Part shown: positions 8,255 through 17,531 of the stretch, one piece after another | Numbering within the stretch: position 1 is the first letter of the stretch | Layout of the letters: every line of letters begins with the position of its first letter | Assembly: GCA_045576075.1 (NCBI GenBank) | Contig: JAZNFQ010000018.1 | Location: forward strand, 52,368 to 116,367 | DNA: 64,000 bases | Direction of reading: 5' to 3' | Source: UMGS1820 sp045576075 | GTDB lineage: Bacteria > Bacillota > Clostridia > Monoglobales > Monoglobaceae | Program-made: the position numbers and the translations under genes | Notes under the pieces: model-generated | Told to the model about the DNA's origin: nothing | What the model saw: the letters and a program-made list of their open reading frames with translations, nothing else | Databases searched by the model: none

Positions 8255-10093
8255 TTGAGCATTTTGGAAAAAATCAGCGGACCGCAGGAGCTTAAAAATC
8301 TGAATAACGATGAATTAAAAGCACTCGCACGGGAAATACGGGGATTTCTTGTAGACCGCGTTTCCAAAACAGGAGGGCATCTTGCTGCAAACCTCGGCGT
8401 AGTTGAGCTTACCATCGCGGTATGCCTTGAGTTTGAGCCATATAAAGACCGGATAGTATGGGATGTAGGCCATCAATCTTACGTCTATAAAATTCTTACG
8501 GGACGTGCTGACAGGTTTGATACACTCAGGAAGCTTGACGGCTTATCGGGTTTCCCTAAAATAAGCGAGAGTGACGCTGATGCCTTTAATTCAGGGCACA
8601 GCTCTACCTCAATTTCTGCCGCGACAGGCTTTGCGGCGGCAGAGAAATTAAAGGGGACCGATGTTCGTGCAATTGCAATCACGGGTGACGGCGCCCTGAC
8701 GGGCGGTATGGCGTTTGAGGCGCTTAATCACGCAGGGAGCGCGAAATTGCCTGTAATAGTTTTGCTCAATGATAATGGTATGTCCATATCGAGGAATGTG
8801 GGCGGGCTTTCAAAAAGGCTAAAAAAAATAAGGAGCACCTACAGATACTATCGGCTGAAAAATGAAGTAAAGTCGGTGCTTGATAAAATCCCGCTCGTTG
8901 GCGGACCTTTGAAAAAGGTAATCAGGAACATAAAGGGGGCGGCGAGAAAGGCATTGCTGCCAAGCTCTTTGTTTGAGGACCTTGGCTTTAAATATTTGGG
9001 TCCTGTTGACGGACACAATATAAATGATTTACGCACAGTTCTGCGGCGGGCAAAGGATTTGAAAGAGCCTGTGATAGTTCATATAAATACCCACAAGGGA
9101 AAGGGCTATCAGCCCGCTGAAAAAAGCCCTGATTTTTTCCACGGGATACAGCGTTTTGATGAGAAAACGGGAAAGCCTCTCGGCAATCAGGAAAAGGATT
9201 GGTCTGCAGCGTTTGGCGAAAAGCTTTGTGAAATTGCAAAGGAAAATGAAAAGGTTGTTGCAGTTACTGCCGCAATGCCTCTGGGGACAGGACTTGCTCA
9301 ATTTGCGTCAAGTTTTCCCAAAAGATTTTTTGATGTTGCAATTGCAGAACAGCACGCGGTGACGTTTTCTGCGGGGCTTGCAAGGGGTGGCTTTGTGCCC
9401 GTTGTGGCGGTTTATTCTACTTTTTTACAGAGGGCGTATGACCAAATGATACACGATGTCGCTCTTATGGGACTTCGCGTGGTTTTGTGTATTGACAGAT
9501 GTGGAGTCGTAGGGGGCGACGGAGAAACCCATCAGGGTGTTTTTGATATTGCCTATATGACGCAAATTCCGTCAATGACAGTTCTTTCACCCTCTAACAA
9601 GGCAGACCTTGATGCGATGCTTGACTATGCAGTAAATACCGCAAGTGGACCTGTTTCAATCAGATACCCGAGGGGGAGCGTCTGCGAAATGGAAGTAGAG
9701 CCTCTGGATGTGACGCGTGCAAGACTTTTAAAAGATGGAAATGATGTTTTGATTGCGGCTGTTGGAGTTTCGGTTTACGATGCGCTTGCGGCGGCTGAAA
9801 AGCTCGAGGAAGAAGGAATTTCCGCTTCTGTTGCGGACGTGAGATGTATTAAGCCGATAGATAAGGATTTTATGAGGAAAAACGCTGAGGGTAAGCGTCT
9901 TATTGTATCTATAGAGGATGGAATAGAAACGGGCGGTTTTGGACAACAACTCGAGAGCCTGATTGGAATAGATGTTTTTAAATTTGCCTATCCGGACGAG
10001 CCTATAGTTCAGGGCTCGGTGGAGGAATTGAAAAAGAAATACGGACTCGATAGCGAGTCTATAGTAAAGAAGATAAGAGAGCAGTTAGATTAA
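8255..10093 (+). CDS. dxs: 1-deoxy-D-xylulose-5-phosphate synthase
   Basis: TPP-dependent first enzyme of the MEP isoprenoid pathway, condensing pyruvate and glyceraldehyde 3-phosphate. The 612 residues show the early GGHLAANLGVVELT histidine loop, the TPP motif GDGALTGGMAFEALNHAG ending in DNGMSIS, the DXS-typical ISRNVGGLSKRL, the transketolase glutamate loop AEQHAVTFSAGLA, and C-terminal IRYPRGSV. The start is a TTG at 8255, two bases after the previous stop, with GAGGA at 8244-8248. Neighbours tlyA, nadK and recN follow the usual clostridial order (dxs-tlyA-nadK-recN). xseB and ispA, which often precede dxs, are replaced by the DUF624 gene. Confidence 0.96.
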   Translation: MSILEKISGPQELKNLNNDELKALAREIRGFLVDRVSKTGGHLAANLGVVELTIAVCLEFEPYKDRIVWDVGHQSYVYKILTGRADRFDTLRKLDGLSGFPKISESDADAFNSGHSSTSISAATGFAAAEKLKGTDVRAIAITGDGALTGGMAFEALNHAGSAKLPVIVLLNDNGMSISRNVGGLSKRLKKIRSTYRYYRLKNEVKSVLDKIPLVGGPLKKVIRNIKGAARKALLPSSLFEDLGFKYLGPVDGHNINDLRTVLRRAKDLKEPVIVHINTHKGKGYQPAEKSPDFFHGIQRFDEKTGKPLGNQEKDWSAAFGEKLCEIAKENEKVVAVTAAMPLGTGLAQFASSFPKRFFDVAIAEQHAVTFSAGLARGGFVPVVAVYSTFLQRAYDQMIHDVALMGLRVVLCIDRCGVVGGDGETHQGVFDIAYMTQIPSMTVLSPSNKADLDAMLDYAVNTASGPVSIRYPRGSVCEMEVEPLDVTRARLLKDGNDVLIAAVGVSVYDALAAAEKLEEEGISASVADVRCIKPIDKDFMRKNAEGKRLIVSIEDGIETGGFGQQLESLIGIDVFKFAYPDEPIVQGSVEELKKKYGLDSESIVKKIREQLD

Positions 10094-10105
10094 GGGAGCG
10101 TAGCT

Positions 10106-10897
10106 ATGGCGAAGCAGAGATTAGATGTATATCTTGCAGAAAAGGGGCTTGTAAAGAGCCGCAGCGAAGCACAATCTATCATTATGGCAGGCGAGGTATA
10201 TATAAATAACGTCAAGGCAACAAAAGCGGGCGAGCAGGTCAGCGGCGATGAGAATATAGAGGTCAAAAGCCGCACGAAGAAATATGTCAGCCGCGGGGGC
10301 CTTAAGCTTGAAAAGGCAATGAATGTGTTTCCGATTTCTCCTTGTGGAAAGGTTTGTATGGATATAGGCGCATCTACGGGCGGATTTACCGATTGTATGC
10401 TCCAAAACGGAGCGGAAAAGGTTTATGCGGTCGATGTGGGCTACGGACAGCTTGCTTGGCAGCTCCGCTGTGATGAGCGCGTTGTTAATATGGAGCGCAC
10501 CAACATCCGCTATATCGAAGAAAGTAATATTGAAGAAAAAATAGAGTTTTTTTCGGTTGATGTTTCTTTTATATCGCTTGCGCTTGTATTGCCCGTGGCA
10601 TTCAAGCTCTCTACCGAGGACGTGTGCGGGGTTTGCCTTATAAAACCGCAGTTTGAGGCAGGGCGAGACAAGGTCGGTAAAAAGGGCGTTGTTAGAGATA
10701 GCGCAGTACATAAAGAGGTTATAGAAAAGGTTATTGAATTCACAAAAGAAATCGGGTTTAAAGTACGCGGAATTGATTATTCGCCGATTAAGGGCCCCGA
10801 AGGAAATATTGAGTACCTTATGCATATATCAAGGCAGGGCGAGAATGCAGATATCGACATAGAGGGCTTGGTTGATAAGTCGCACAGCGACATATAA
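10106..10897 (+). CDS. tlyA: TlyA-family S4-domain rRNA methyltransferase
   Basis: 263 residues. An N-terminal S4 RNA-binding domain (~4-62, RLDVYLAEKGLVKSRSEAQ) is followed by an FtsJ/RrmJ-like SAM methyltransferase. The SAM loop is DIGASTGGFTDCML and the acidic VDVGYGQL ends strand two. Lysines and aspartates of the 2'-O-methyl K-D-K-E set are placed at GGLKLEKA, SVDVSF and LIKPQFEAG. Characterised TlyA proteins methylate cytidines of 16S and 23S rRNA and influence capreomycin sensitivity; the older name is hemolysin A. GGGAG precedes the ATG. The gene sits 12 bp after dxs and 17 bp before nadK. Confidence 0.9.
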   Translation: MAKQRLDVYLAEKGLVKSRSEAQSIIMAGEVYINNVKATKAGEQVSGDENIEVKSRTKKYVSRGGLKLEKAMNVFPISPCGKVCMDIGASTGGFTDCMLQNGAEKVYAVDVGYGQLAWQLRCDERVVNMERTNIRYIEESNIEEKIEFFSVDVSFISLALVLPVAFKLSTEDVCGVCLIKPQFEAGRDKVGKKGVVRDSAVHKEVIEKVIEFTKEIGFKVRGIDYSPIKGPEGNIEYLMHISRQGENADIDIEGLVDKSHSDI

Positions 10898-10914
10898 AAG
10901 ATGGAGGGATTGTC

Positions 10915-11763
10915 TTGAAAAATATTGTTGTTATCCCAAACGAGTCGCGGGATTGCGGTCTTGCTGAAACTAAAAATGTGATAAATATACTCAGTGGCTA
11001 TGGCGCAAAAGTCTACGCAGAGCAAAAATATAAAGGACGCCTTGGTGGAGAGGTCGTACACGGAATACTTACCCAAATTCTGAAGGATGCGGATGCGGCA
11101 GTTGTTCTTGGCGGCGACGGCACAATACTTCGCGTTGCTCCGCAGATGGCTATGTATGGGGTCCCAATCATTGGTATTAATCTTGGTAACCTCGGTTTTC
11201 TTGCTCAGGCAGAGAAAGGCGATTACTCAATTTTTGAGCACTTTTTTGCAGGAGAATACACCACCGCAAGCTGTATGATGCTCGATGCAGTGGTTGTCAA
11301 GCAGGGGGTTGAGGGCTCAAGGTTTTTGGCACTTAATGATATTGTTGCAAGCGGCAGCGGAACATCGAAAATGGTAAATGTTTCAGCTGCGGTAAATGGG
11401 ACAAACATCGGTTCATATTCAGCTGACGGATTGATTGTTGCAACGGCGGTAGGCTCAACTGCATATTCGCTCTCGGCAGGAGGGGCGATCTTGCATCCTG
11501 ACCTTGATGCGATGATAATAACGCCGATTTGTCCGCATACTCTCAAAGCGAGAAGTACGGTCGTCCCCGGAAACGATGAGATATGGATAAGTCCTGCAGA
11601 ACCGTATCGTTCGGATATGTCGATTATGGTTGACGGAGAAACTGTGGGCGTGCTTGAAAATGGAGAATTTATTAAAATTACCAAGTCAAAATACAGGACA
11701 AGACTTATAAAGCCGGGAAACAAAAACTTTTTTGATGTGTTGAGGGAGAAACTATCAGATTAA
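10915..11763 (+). CDS. nadK: NAD kinase
   Basis: 282 residues. Phosphorylates NAD to NADP in the cytoplasm. The GGDG motif is at residues 66-69 (VVLGGDGTILRVA), followed by INLGNLGFLAQ, LNDIVASGSG, and the conserved DGLIVATAVGSTAYSLSAGG segment that binds NAD. The start is a TTG at 10915 with GGAGGG placed 7 bp upstream. In many Firmicutes argR/ahrC lies between this gene and recN; here recN follows after 19 bp with no argR. Confidence 0.95.
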   Translation: MKNIVVIPNESRDCGLAETKNVINILSGYGAKVYAEQKYKGRLGGEVVHGILTQILKDADAAVVLGGDGTILRVAPQMAMYGVPIIGINLGNLGFLAQAEKGDYSIFEHFFAGEYTTASCMMLDAVVVKQGVEGSRFLALNDIVASGSGTSKMVNVSAAVNGTNIGSYSADGLIVATAVGSTAYSLSAGGAILHPDLDAMIITPICPHTLKARSTVVPGNDEIWISPAEPYRSDMSIMVDGETVGVLENGEFIKITKSKYRTRLIKPGNKNFFDVLREKLSD

Positions 11764-11782
11764 CCGAAATGGAGGGTTTGCG

Positions 11783-13492
11783 GTGCTGAGAGAGCTTCAT
11801 ATAAAAAATGTGGCGGTAATCGAAGAGGTCACAATTGAATTTAACAACGGATTTCAGGCGCTCACGGGTGAAACCGGAGCGGGAAAGTCTATTTTGATTG
11901 ACTCAATTAATATGGCTCTCGGCGGCAGAGGAAACCGCGAGCTAATCAGGACAGGGGCAGAATTTGCCTCTGTTGATTTGGCATTTGAAATAGAGGAAAA
12001 AGAAACAATAGAAAGACTTGAAGAGCTTGGAATAGACTGCGAGGATTTTATGGTTGCCATAAGCCGCAGAATTTTCCCCGACGGTAAGAGCAAGTGCCAT
12101 ATAAACGGCAGACTTACCCCACTCAATGTTGTAAAAGAGGCAGGGGAGCTTTTGCTGACTATTCACGGACAAAATGATAATCAAAGCATACTCTCGCCAA
12201 AGAGCCATATACGCTTTGTGGATGAATACGCAGGGGCGGGCGCTCTTCTTGATGAGTATAAGGAGCAATACGACCTTTTAAAGAAAATAAAGGCGTCACT
12301 CAAAGAGCTTGATACGGACGAGAGTGAAAAGGAAAGACTTGTAGAGCTTTTGAGCTTTCAAATAAATGAAATAGAGGGTGCAAAGCTGAAAGCTGGCGAG
12401 GAGGATGAACTCCTCGAGCGCAGGAAGTTTTTGCAGAACGCCGAGCAGATAGCAGAGTCTGCGGGCGGGGCATATTATGCCCTGCACGGCAGTGACGAGA
12501 GCAATAATGGGGCGTGCGATGCGGTCGGTGATGCTCTTCGCAGACTTGAAATGGTGCGGGAATATGATGCTCGTCTTGATGGATTTTACAACACCCTCTC
12601 ATCAGTTATGGCTGATATGGAGGACGTGACGTATGAATTGCGTTCATATATTGGCGATGTGGATTACAGCCAGGCAGAGCTTGATGCGACAGAGGAGAGA
12701 TTGAGCGTTATTGCGGACTTAAAGAGAAAGTATGGACAAAGCATAGAGCAAATCCTTGAATTTGCAAAAAATTCGCGTGCGCGGCTTGAAACGATTGAAA
12801 AAAGTGACGAGAAACGCGCCGAGCTTTTGCAGAGCCTTACAGATGAAACAAAAAAGCTTACCGAGATATCAGGAAGGCTGACAAAGCTGCGAATGGATGC
12901 TGCAATTCGTTTGCAGGAAAGCGTAATGAACGAGCTTTTAGACCTTGATATGCAAAAGATGAGATTTTCTGTAAGTGTCAGTCCTCTTACAGACGAGGCA
13001 GGAGAGGTGAAGTTCACCTCTGATGGCTGTGACTGCGTAGAGTTTTTAATCTCCGCAAATCCCGGAGAGGAACTAAAGCCGCTCTCGAAAATCGCATCGG
13101 GGGGCGAAATGTCGAGGATTATGCTTGCGATAAAATCGGTGCTCTCTGATACTGACAATGTTGAAACCTTGATATTTGATGAAATAGACACAGGTGTCAG
13201 CGGAAGGGCGGCGCAGAAGATTGCGGAGAAAATGGGGATGCTTGCAAAGAAAAGACAACTGCTTTGCATAACACATCTTGCGCAGATTGCGGCAATGGCA
13301 GACCATCACTATTTGATAGAAAAAACCTCGGGTGAGGACACTACAAGGACTAATGTTTGTGAGGTGTCGGGCGAAGAGAGAATAACAGAGCTTGCCAGAA
13401 TTATCGGCGGTGTTATGGTAACAGAACTGACAGCGAGTGCCGCACGCGAGATGCTTGATATGGCGGCAGAGTATAAAAGCTCGGCGCGCTGA
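11783..13492 (+). CDS. recN: DNA repair protein RecN
   Basis: 569 residues of SMC-like architecture. The Walker A motif GETGAGKS is at residues 29-36, a long central coiled coil runs over ~150-370, then the ABC signature LSKIASGGEMSRIML and Walker B TLIFDEIDTGVSGRAA. RecN acts early in recombinational repair of double-strand breaks. The start is GTG after GGAGGG. The stop is followed after 19 bp by the RseC-like gene, whose ribosome site begins 5 bp after the recN stop. Confidence 0.95.
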   Translation: MLRELHIKNVAVIEEVTIEFNNGFQALTGETGAGKSILIDSINMALGGRGNRELIRTGAEFASVDLAFEIEEKETIERLEELGIDCEDFMVAISRRIFPDGKSKCHINGRLTPLNVVKEAGELLLTIHGQNDNQSILSPKSHIRFVDEYAGAGALLDEYKEQYDLLKKIKASLKELDTDESEKERLVELLSFQINEIEGAKLKAGEEDELLERRKFLQNAEQIAESAGGAYYALHGSDESNNGACDAVGDALRRLEMVREYDARLDGFYNTLSSVMADMEDVTYELRSYIGDVDYSQAELDATEERLSVIADLKRKYGQSIEQILEFAKNSRARLETIEKSDEKRAELLQSLTDETKKLTEISGRLTKLRMDAAIRLQESVMNELLDLDMQKMRFSVSVSPLTDEAGEVKFTSDGCDCVEFLISANPGEELKPLSKIASGGEMSRIMLAIKSVLSDTDNVETLIFDEIDTGVSGRAAQKIAEKMGMLAKKRQLLCITHLAQIAAMADHHYLIEKTSGEDTTRTNVCEVSGEERITELARIIGGVMVTELTASAAREMLDMAAEYKSSAR

Positions 13493-13511
13493 CGACAGGA
13501 GTGCATACAAG

Positions 13512-13901
13512 ATGGAACAAATCGGATATGTGACAGAGGTTTTAGGCGATACTATCAAGGTCAGGGTTGACAGAGAGTCATCCTGTGGCGGCAACTGTGT
13601 AAGCTGTAAGGGCTGTCCCACAAGTGCTGTGATTGTGGAGTGTAAAACAATCGGTGATATAGAAAAGGGCGACAGAGTGAAGATAGTGTTGCCTGACAGA
13701 AAATTTTTTAAAAACGTATTTTTAGGGTATGGCTTGTCGGTTATACTTATGGTCGCAGGTGCGGTTTTTGGATATATAATGTTTCACAGCGAGGGCGCAT
13801 CTGTGCTTGGTACGGCTCTTGGCCTTGCCCTTGGGCTTATAATACAAAGGCTTATATTTAAGGGAAAAAGCGATGAGCTTATCGCGACTAAATACGAATA
13901 G
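13512..13901 (+). CDS. RseC/MucC-like positive regulator of sigma-E-type or SoxR-reducing system
   Basis: 129 residues. The N-terminal ~60 residues hold the cysteine cluster CGGNCVSCKGCP, followed by a beta-rich GDRVKIVLPD segment and two membrane helices (~75-97 and ~102-122). This is the RseC layout (cysteine domain plus two helices). In other clostridia RseC-like proteins accompany Rnf electron-transport genes or stand alone; no rnf or rsx genes are nearby. AGGAG at 13497-13501 selects the ATG at 13512. The cysteines could carry an Fe-S cluster, which is inference. Confidence 0.8.
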   Translation: MEQIGYVTEVLGDTIKVRVDRESSCGGNCVSCKGCPTSAVIVECKTIGDIEKGDRVKIVLPDRKFFKNVFLGYGLSVILMVAGAVFGYIMFHSEGASVLGTALGLALGLIIQRLIFKGKSDELIATKYE

Positions 13902-13927
13902 ATTTAAAAAGAATGGATAAATAGACT

Positions 13928-15835
13928 ATGTTAATTTCCGCAAACGGCCTTGAAAAAAGCTTTTCGGGCAATACAATATTTAAAGATGTAAGCTTGACGA
14001 TAGAGGATAAGTGCCGCTATGGTTTAATTGGCGTAAACGGAGCGGGGAAATCCACGCTCTTATCCGTTCTTCTTGGCGAGCTGGAGGCAGATGCGGGAGA
14101 GCTTTACAGAAAGAGCGATTTGCGCCTCGGGGTGCTGAAACAAAATTCGGGGCTTGAGCGCGACAGCTCTATAATTGCGGAGATGCGCAAGGTCTTTGAT
14201 GACGTGCTCGAAGCAGAGTGCGATATGAGAGATATAGAGCACAAAATGACAGAGCTTACAGACCATGAGAGTGAAGAGTATCGCAGACTTTCGGCGGCAT
14301 ATGCGGCAAAACAGGCATACTTCGACAGTCGCGACGGATATAATATAGATGTTAAAATAAAGACGGTTTTAAATGGTATGGGCTTTCCCGACAGGGCACT
14401 TGATACGCCCATAAATATTTTGAGCGGTGGCGAGAAAACAAGGCTTGCGATAGCAAGGCTTCTGCTTGAAGAACCTGAACTGCTCGTGCTTGACGAGCCG
14501 ACAAACCATCTTGATTTTAAGACGCTCAACTGGCTTGAAGAATATCTTGTCGATTACAAGGGCGCAATTTTTGTAGTATCCCACGACCGATATTTTTTGG
14601 ATAAGATAGTTGATAATGTGTTCGAAATGGAAAGAGGCGCACTTCATTCATACAAGGGTAATTACTCTGCTTACCTTGTGCAAAAGGAAGAAAGATTGGA
14701 ACGCAGAATAAAGGAGTATGAGGCGCAGCAGGAGGAAATCGCAAGACTGCAGACCTATGTTGATAAAAATATGGCGCGCGCATCCACCTCGGCAAGTGCG
14801 AAGTCAAGGCTGAAGATACTTGAAAATATGGAGGTTCTTGAGGACCCCGAGTACTGCGAAAAGAAAATCAGGCTCCGCTTTGAGAAAACAAAGGACCCTT
14901 ATAAAGATGTGCTTACTGTCAAGAATTTGACTGTTGAGGTAGGGGAAGAAAAAAAGGAGCTTTGCCACAATATCAATATTGAAATCAAGCGTGGTGAAAA
15001 AATCGCGGTTATTGGTGACAATGGGATTGGAAAATCGTCGTTTTTCAAGACTATACAAGGCATAATTCCGCACAGCATCGGTGATGTTGATTGGGGCAAG
15101 AATACGAGCATCAGCTATTACGAACAGGAAAATTTAAACCTTGACCCCAAAAAACAGGCGATAGACGAGCTGTGGGACAGATTTGAGCATATCCCCGAGG
15201 CACAAATCCGAAGAATGCTCGGCAATGTTTTGCTTACCAAAGAGGATGTATACAAGCCCGTAGGCGTGATAAGCGGCGGGGAGCGGGCAAGACTTGCACT
15301 TTGCATAATAATGCTGGAAAAGTCAAATGTGCTCCTCCTTGACGAGCCGACAAACCATTTGGATTTGAATTCAAAAGAGGTACTCGAGGCGGCGCTTAAT
15401 GAATATGACGGGACCGCTATTTTTATCTCGCACGACAGATATCTCCTCAATAAAATTCCCGACAAGATTATAGAGCTGACAAAAGACGGCGCAGTAGTCT
15501 ATGACGGAAATTATGAGTATTACAAAGAAAGACTTTTGCTCAATAAGAAGAAGGAAGAAAAGCCACCGCCAAAGCCTGCACCTAAAAGTGATGGCGGGTA
15601 CAGGAGCAAAGAGCAAAGACGGGCAGATACCCAGCGTAAGCTGAGGATACGCGAGCTTGAAAATGAGATTTCGTATCTTGAGGAGGAATCTGCGCAGCTT
15701 GAAGCGGAGCTAGCGAGCGAGGAGGTATATACAAGCTATGAGCTGACAACCGAAAAATCGCTCAAGCTTGAAGAGGTAACCAGAAAACTTGAAGAATGCT
15801 TTGAGGAGTGGGAAACTCTCTCAGAGGAAGAATAG
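13928..15835 (+). CDS. ABC-F family ATPase (YdiF/Uup-like)
   Basis: 635 residues with two ATP-binding cassettes and no membrane segment. Cassette 1 has GVNGAGKS (~35-42), ILSGGEKTRLAIARLLL and LLVLDEPTNHLDF. The interdomain linker (~240-310) is the tRNA-contacting type (NMARASTSASAKSRLK). Cassette 2 has GDNGIGKSS, ISGGERARLALC and LLLDEPTNHLDL. A charged C-terminal coiled coil follows (~560-635), resembling YdiF/Uup. ABC-F proteins act on stalled ribosomes; some confer antibiotic protection, but this architecture is that of housekeeping members. The ribosome site is weak. It ends at a 38-bp palindrome. Confidence 0.9.
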   Translation: MLISANGLEKSFSGNTIFKDVSLTIEDKCRYGLIGVNGAGKSTLLSVLLGELEADAGELYRKSDLRLGVLKQNSGLERDSSIIAEMRKVFDDVLEAECDMRDIEHKMTELTDHESEEYRRLSAAYAAKQAYFDSRDGYNIDVKIKTVLNGMGFPDRALDTPINILSGGEKTRLAIARLLLEEPELLVLDEPTNHLDFKTLNWLEEYLVDYKGAIFVVSHDRYFLDKIVDNVFEMERGALHSYKGNYSAYLVQKEERLERRIKEYEAQQEEIARLQTYVDKNMARASTSASAKSRLKILENMEVLEDPEYCEKKIRLRFEKTKDPYKDVLTVKNLTVEVGEEKKELCHNINIEIKRGEKIAVIGDNGIGKSSFFKTIQGIIPHSIGDVDWGKNTSISYYEQENLNLDPKKQAIDELWDRFEHIPEAQIRRMLGNVLLTKEDVYKPVGVISGGERARLALCIIMLEKSNVLLLDEPTNHLDLNSKEVLEAALNEYDGTAIFISHDRYLLNKIPDKIIELTKDGAVVYDGNYEYYKERLLLNKKKEEKPPPKPAPKSDGGYRSKEQRRADTQRKLRIRELENEISYLEEESAQLEAELASEEVYTSYELTTEKSLKLEEVTRKLEECFEEWETLSEEE

Positions 15836-15868
15836 AGAAAGCCGAGTAGCGTAAGAGCGGTAATTCAA

Positions 15869-15906
15869 AAAGGCATAAACGATGAAATTTCATCGTTTAT
15901 GCCTTT
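15869..15906. terminator. Bidirectional terminator between the ABC-F gene and the XRE gene
   Basis: A perfect 38-bp palindrome with A tracts on the left and T tracts on the right. It lies between two convergent genes and can serve both. Confidence 0.85.
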
Positions 15907-15912
15907 GAACGT

Positions 15913-16248
15913 TTATTTTAAAACAATTTTTCCGTCACTGAGATTTGAGCAAATCTCACGAATGATACCTGTGATAAATGTCAGCTCGGCTGGGGTTCTA
16001 TCCTGCAAAAGATACATAATTTCATCAATTTTCGCTTGCGGAGAATTATTACCTATTAATATATCAACGGTTGTATCAAATGCCTCTGTCAGTTTCAGTA
16101 TGGTATCAAGGCTCGGCTTTCGAATAGATGTTTCTAATTGACTTATAAATACAGTCGACACGTCTATCCGTTCTGCAAGCATTTCTTGAGTCATATTATT
16201 TTGCTGCCTTAAACTGGCAATATTCTTTCCTAAAAGCTTGTAATCCAT
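15913..16248 (-). CDS. XRE-family helix-turn-helix regulator
   Basis: 111 residues. Residues ~5-60 form a Cro/C1-type HTH (IASLRQQNNMTQEMLAERI, then VSTVFISQLETSIRKPSLDTI). A ~45-residue tail may dimerise (EIMYLLQDRTPAELTFITGIIREI). The start ATG at 16246-16248 has GGAGTG 6 bp upstream. The gene faces the ABC-F gene and is divergent from the SLH gene at 16408, with 159 bp between them. That region holds two direct copies of AACTTATAG (16266-16274 and 16304-16312) that could be binding sites. The target is not known. Confidence 0.85.
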   Translation of the reverse strand: MDYKLLGKNIASLRQQNNMTQEMLAERIDVSTVFISQLETSIRKPSLDTILKLTEAFDTTVDILIGNNSPQAKIDEIMYLLQDRTPAELTFITGIIREICSNLSDGKIVLK

Positions 16249-16334
16249 AAACAACACTCCTTATTAACTTATAGTATATCCTATGTTTGCTTTTAGCTTA
16301 ATAAACTTATAGCTAAAAATATTAGCAATACGCA

Positions 16335-16363
16335 TTGACAAAATGAGATATTTGTGATATTTT
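16335..16363 (+). promoter_or_regulatory. Promoter for the SLH gene
   Basis: TTGACA, a 17-bp spacer, then TATTTT. It lies in the divergent region shared with the XRE gene. Confidence 0.6.
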
Positions 16364-16407
16364 GTATATAGACAAGCTTGTAATAATGGTAAAAAGGGGA
16401 GAAAAGA

Positions 16408-17064
16408 ATGAAGAAAATTATTAAAGTAATAGTATGTTTTTCAATTATGGTAGGACAGCTCGCCTCAATGGCTGTTTTTGCGCAGATAGATAAGGCGGCT
16501 CTGGACAATTTGATAGCTTACGGAATTATACAGGGGGATATAAATGGAAACTTGAGGCTTGATGAAAATATTACAAGAGCGGAATTTGCTAAAATTGTCT
16601 GTAAGCTGAAGGGAGTACATGCAGAAGAGAAAGCAGAAACTACATTTGCGGATGTATCCATTGACTACTGGGCAAGTGGATACATAAATGCCGCATGTGG
16701 ACTTGGTATTATAAACGGATACGAGGACGGGACATTTAAGCCTGACAATTATATTACATATGCAGAAACGATTAAAATGCTCGTCGTTGCTTTGGGATAT
16801 GAACCTTTTGCGGCGCAGAATGGTGGTTATCCGCAAGGATATATAAAGGTGGCAGCAAGATACGGAATTTTTGGAGAGGTAAGCTGCAAAGATGATGAGC
16901 TAGCAACAAGAGATAATGTTTTTGCGTTGGCTTACAATGCGCTTAATACTCCGATAATGGAACAAACAACCTATGGCGCAGAGGCTGAATATATGATATT
17001 GGACGGCAATAACGGGGCTCCGCTTGTGACTTTGCGGACATTGTCAGGCTTCGGTGAGGATTAG
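16408..17064 (+). CDS. Secreted SLH-domain protein
   Basis: 218 residues. An N-terminal signal peptide (MKKIIKVIVCFSIMVGQL, cut near FAQ at ~26) is followed by S-layer-homology motifs: LIAYGIIQGDINGNLRLDENITRAEFAKIV, and a second unit starting FADVSIDYWASGYINAACGLGIINGYEDG with FKPDNYITYAETIKMLV. A third, weaker unit follows (YIKVAARYGIFGE). SLH domains bind pyruvylated secondary wall polymer, so the protein is expected at the cell surface. There is little beyond the SLH region, so it may be a wall adaptor rather than an enzyme. GGGGAGAAA precedes the ATG. A strong terminator follows. Confidence 0.85.
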   Translation: MKKIIKVIVCFSIMVGQLASMAVFAQIDKAALDNLIAYGIIQGDINGNLRLDENITRAEFAKIVCKLKGVHAEEKAETTFADVSIDYWASGYINAACGLGIINGYEDGTFKPDNYITYAETIKMLVVALGYEPFAAQNGGYPQGYIKVAARYGIFGEVSCKDDELATRDNVFALAYNALNTPIMEQTTYGAEAEYMILDGNNGAPLVTLRTLSGFGED

Positions 17065-17076
17065 GCAGAGGAAAAC

Positions 17077-17114
17077 AAAAGTCGGTATTTCTTTATGGAA
17101 ATACCGACTTTTTT
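17077..17114 (+). terminator. Rho-independent terminator after the SLH gene
   Basis: A stem of about 15 bp with a 6-nt loop, ending in six T residues. Confidence 0.9.
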
Positions 17115-17141
17115 GTATTTATTTGTCGTACGAAAAAATGT

Positions 17142-17167
17142 GGGAAATACCGGAAATATGTTAGAAT
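17142..17167 (+). promoter_or_regulatory. Possible sigma-H-type promoter of the spoIIA operon
   Basis: GGGAAAT and AGAAT lie at about the spacing seen in sigma-H promoters (AGGAWWT, 12 or so, RGAAT), 36 bp before the spoIIAA start. Known spoIIA operons use sigma-H. The match is imperfect and the call is tentative. Confidence 0.35.
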
Positions 17168-17202
17168 GTAAATATAGTGAGTAATACGAAAGGATGAAAT
17201 GT

Positions 17203-17508
17203 ATGGAAATGCGACTTGAATATCTTGGGTCAACGCTGGTTGCAAAGCTTGAGGGTGAGATAGACCAGAGCTGTGCGGCGGAAATACGCGAAAGGCTTGA
17301 CAAGGATATAAATTTGCACGGGATAATCAATTTGATAATGGATTTTGACAAGGTATCTTTTATGGACAGCTCGGGAATAGGTATGCTGATTGGCAGGTAT
17401 AAGCTGATAAAGGCACGCGGAGGAAAGATGCTGATTGTGAGGGTTGCCCCCCACGTGAAAAAGGTTATGGATGTTGCGGGGCTTGGCAAAATTATGGATT
17501 TTGAATAG
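17203..17508 (+). CDS. spoIIAA: Anti-sigma F factor antagonist
   Basis: 101-residue STAS-domain protein. In its unphosphorylated form it binds SpoIIAB and frees sigma-F in the forespore. The serine that SpoIIAB phosphorylates is in FMDSSGIGMLIGRYK, the standard motif. AAAGG at ~17190 is too close to the ATG at 17194, so I use the ATG at 17203 (MEMRLEYLG). spoIIAB follows after 23 bp and sigF overlaps it, giving the conserved three-gene switch. Confidence 0.95.
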   Translation: MEMRLEYLGSTLVAKLEGEIDQSCAAEIRERLDKDINLHGIINLIMDFDKVSFMDSSGIGMLIGRYKLIKARGGKMLIVRVAPHVKKVMDVAGLGKIMDFE

Positions 17509-17531
17509 ATTTAGAAAGGATTTGGTGTAAA

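Noticed and set aside
12296..12487. argR expected between nadK and recN
   Set aside because: Only 19 bp separate nadK and recN. The short antisense frame here inside recN is not an ArgR-like protein, so argR is absent from this position.
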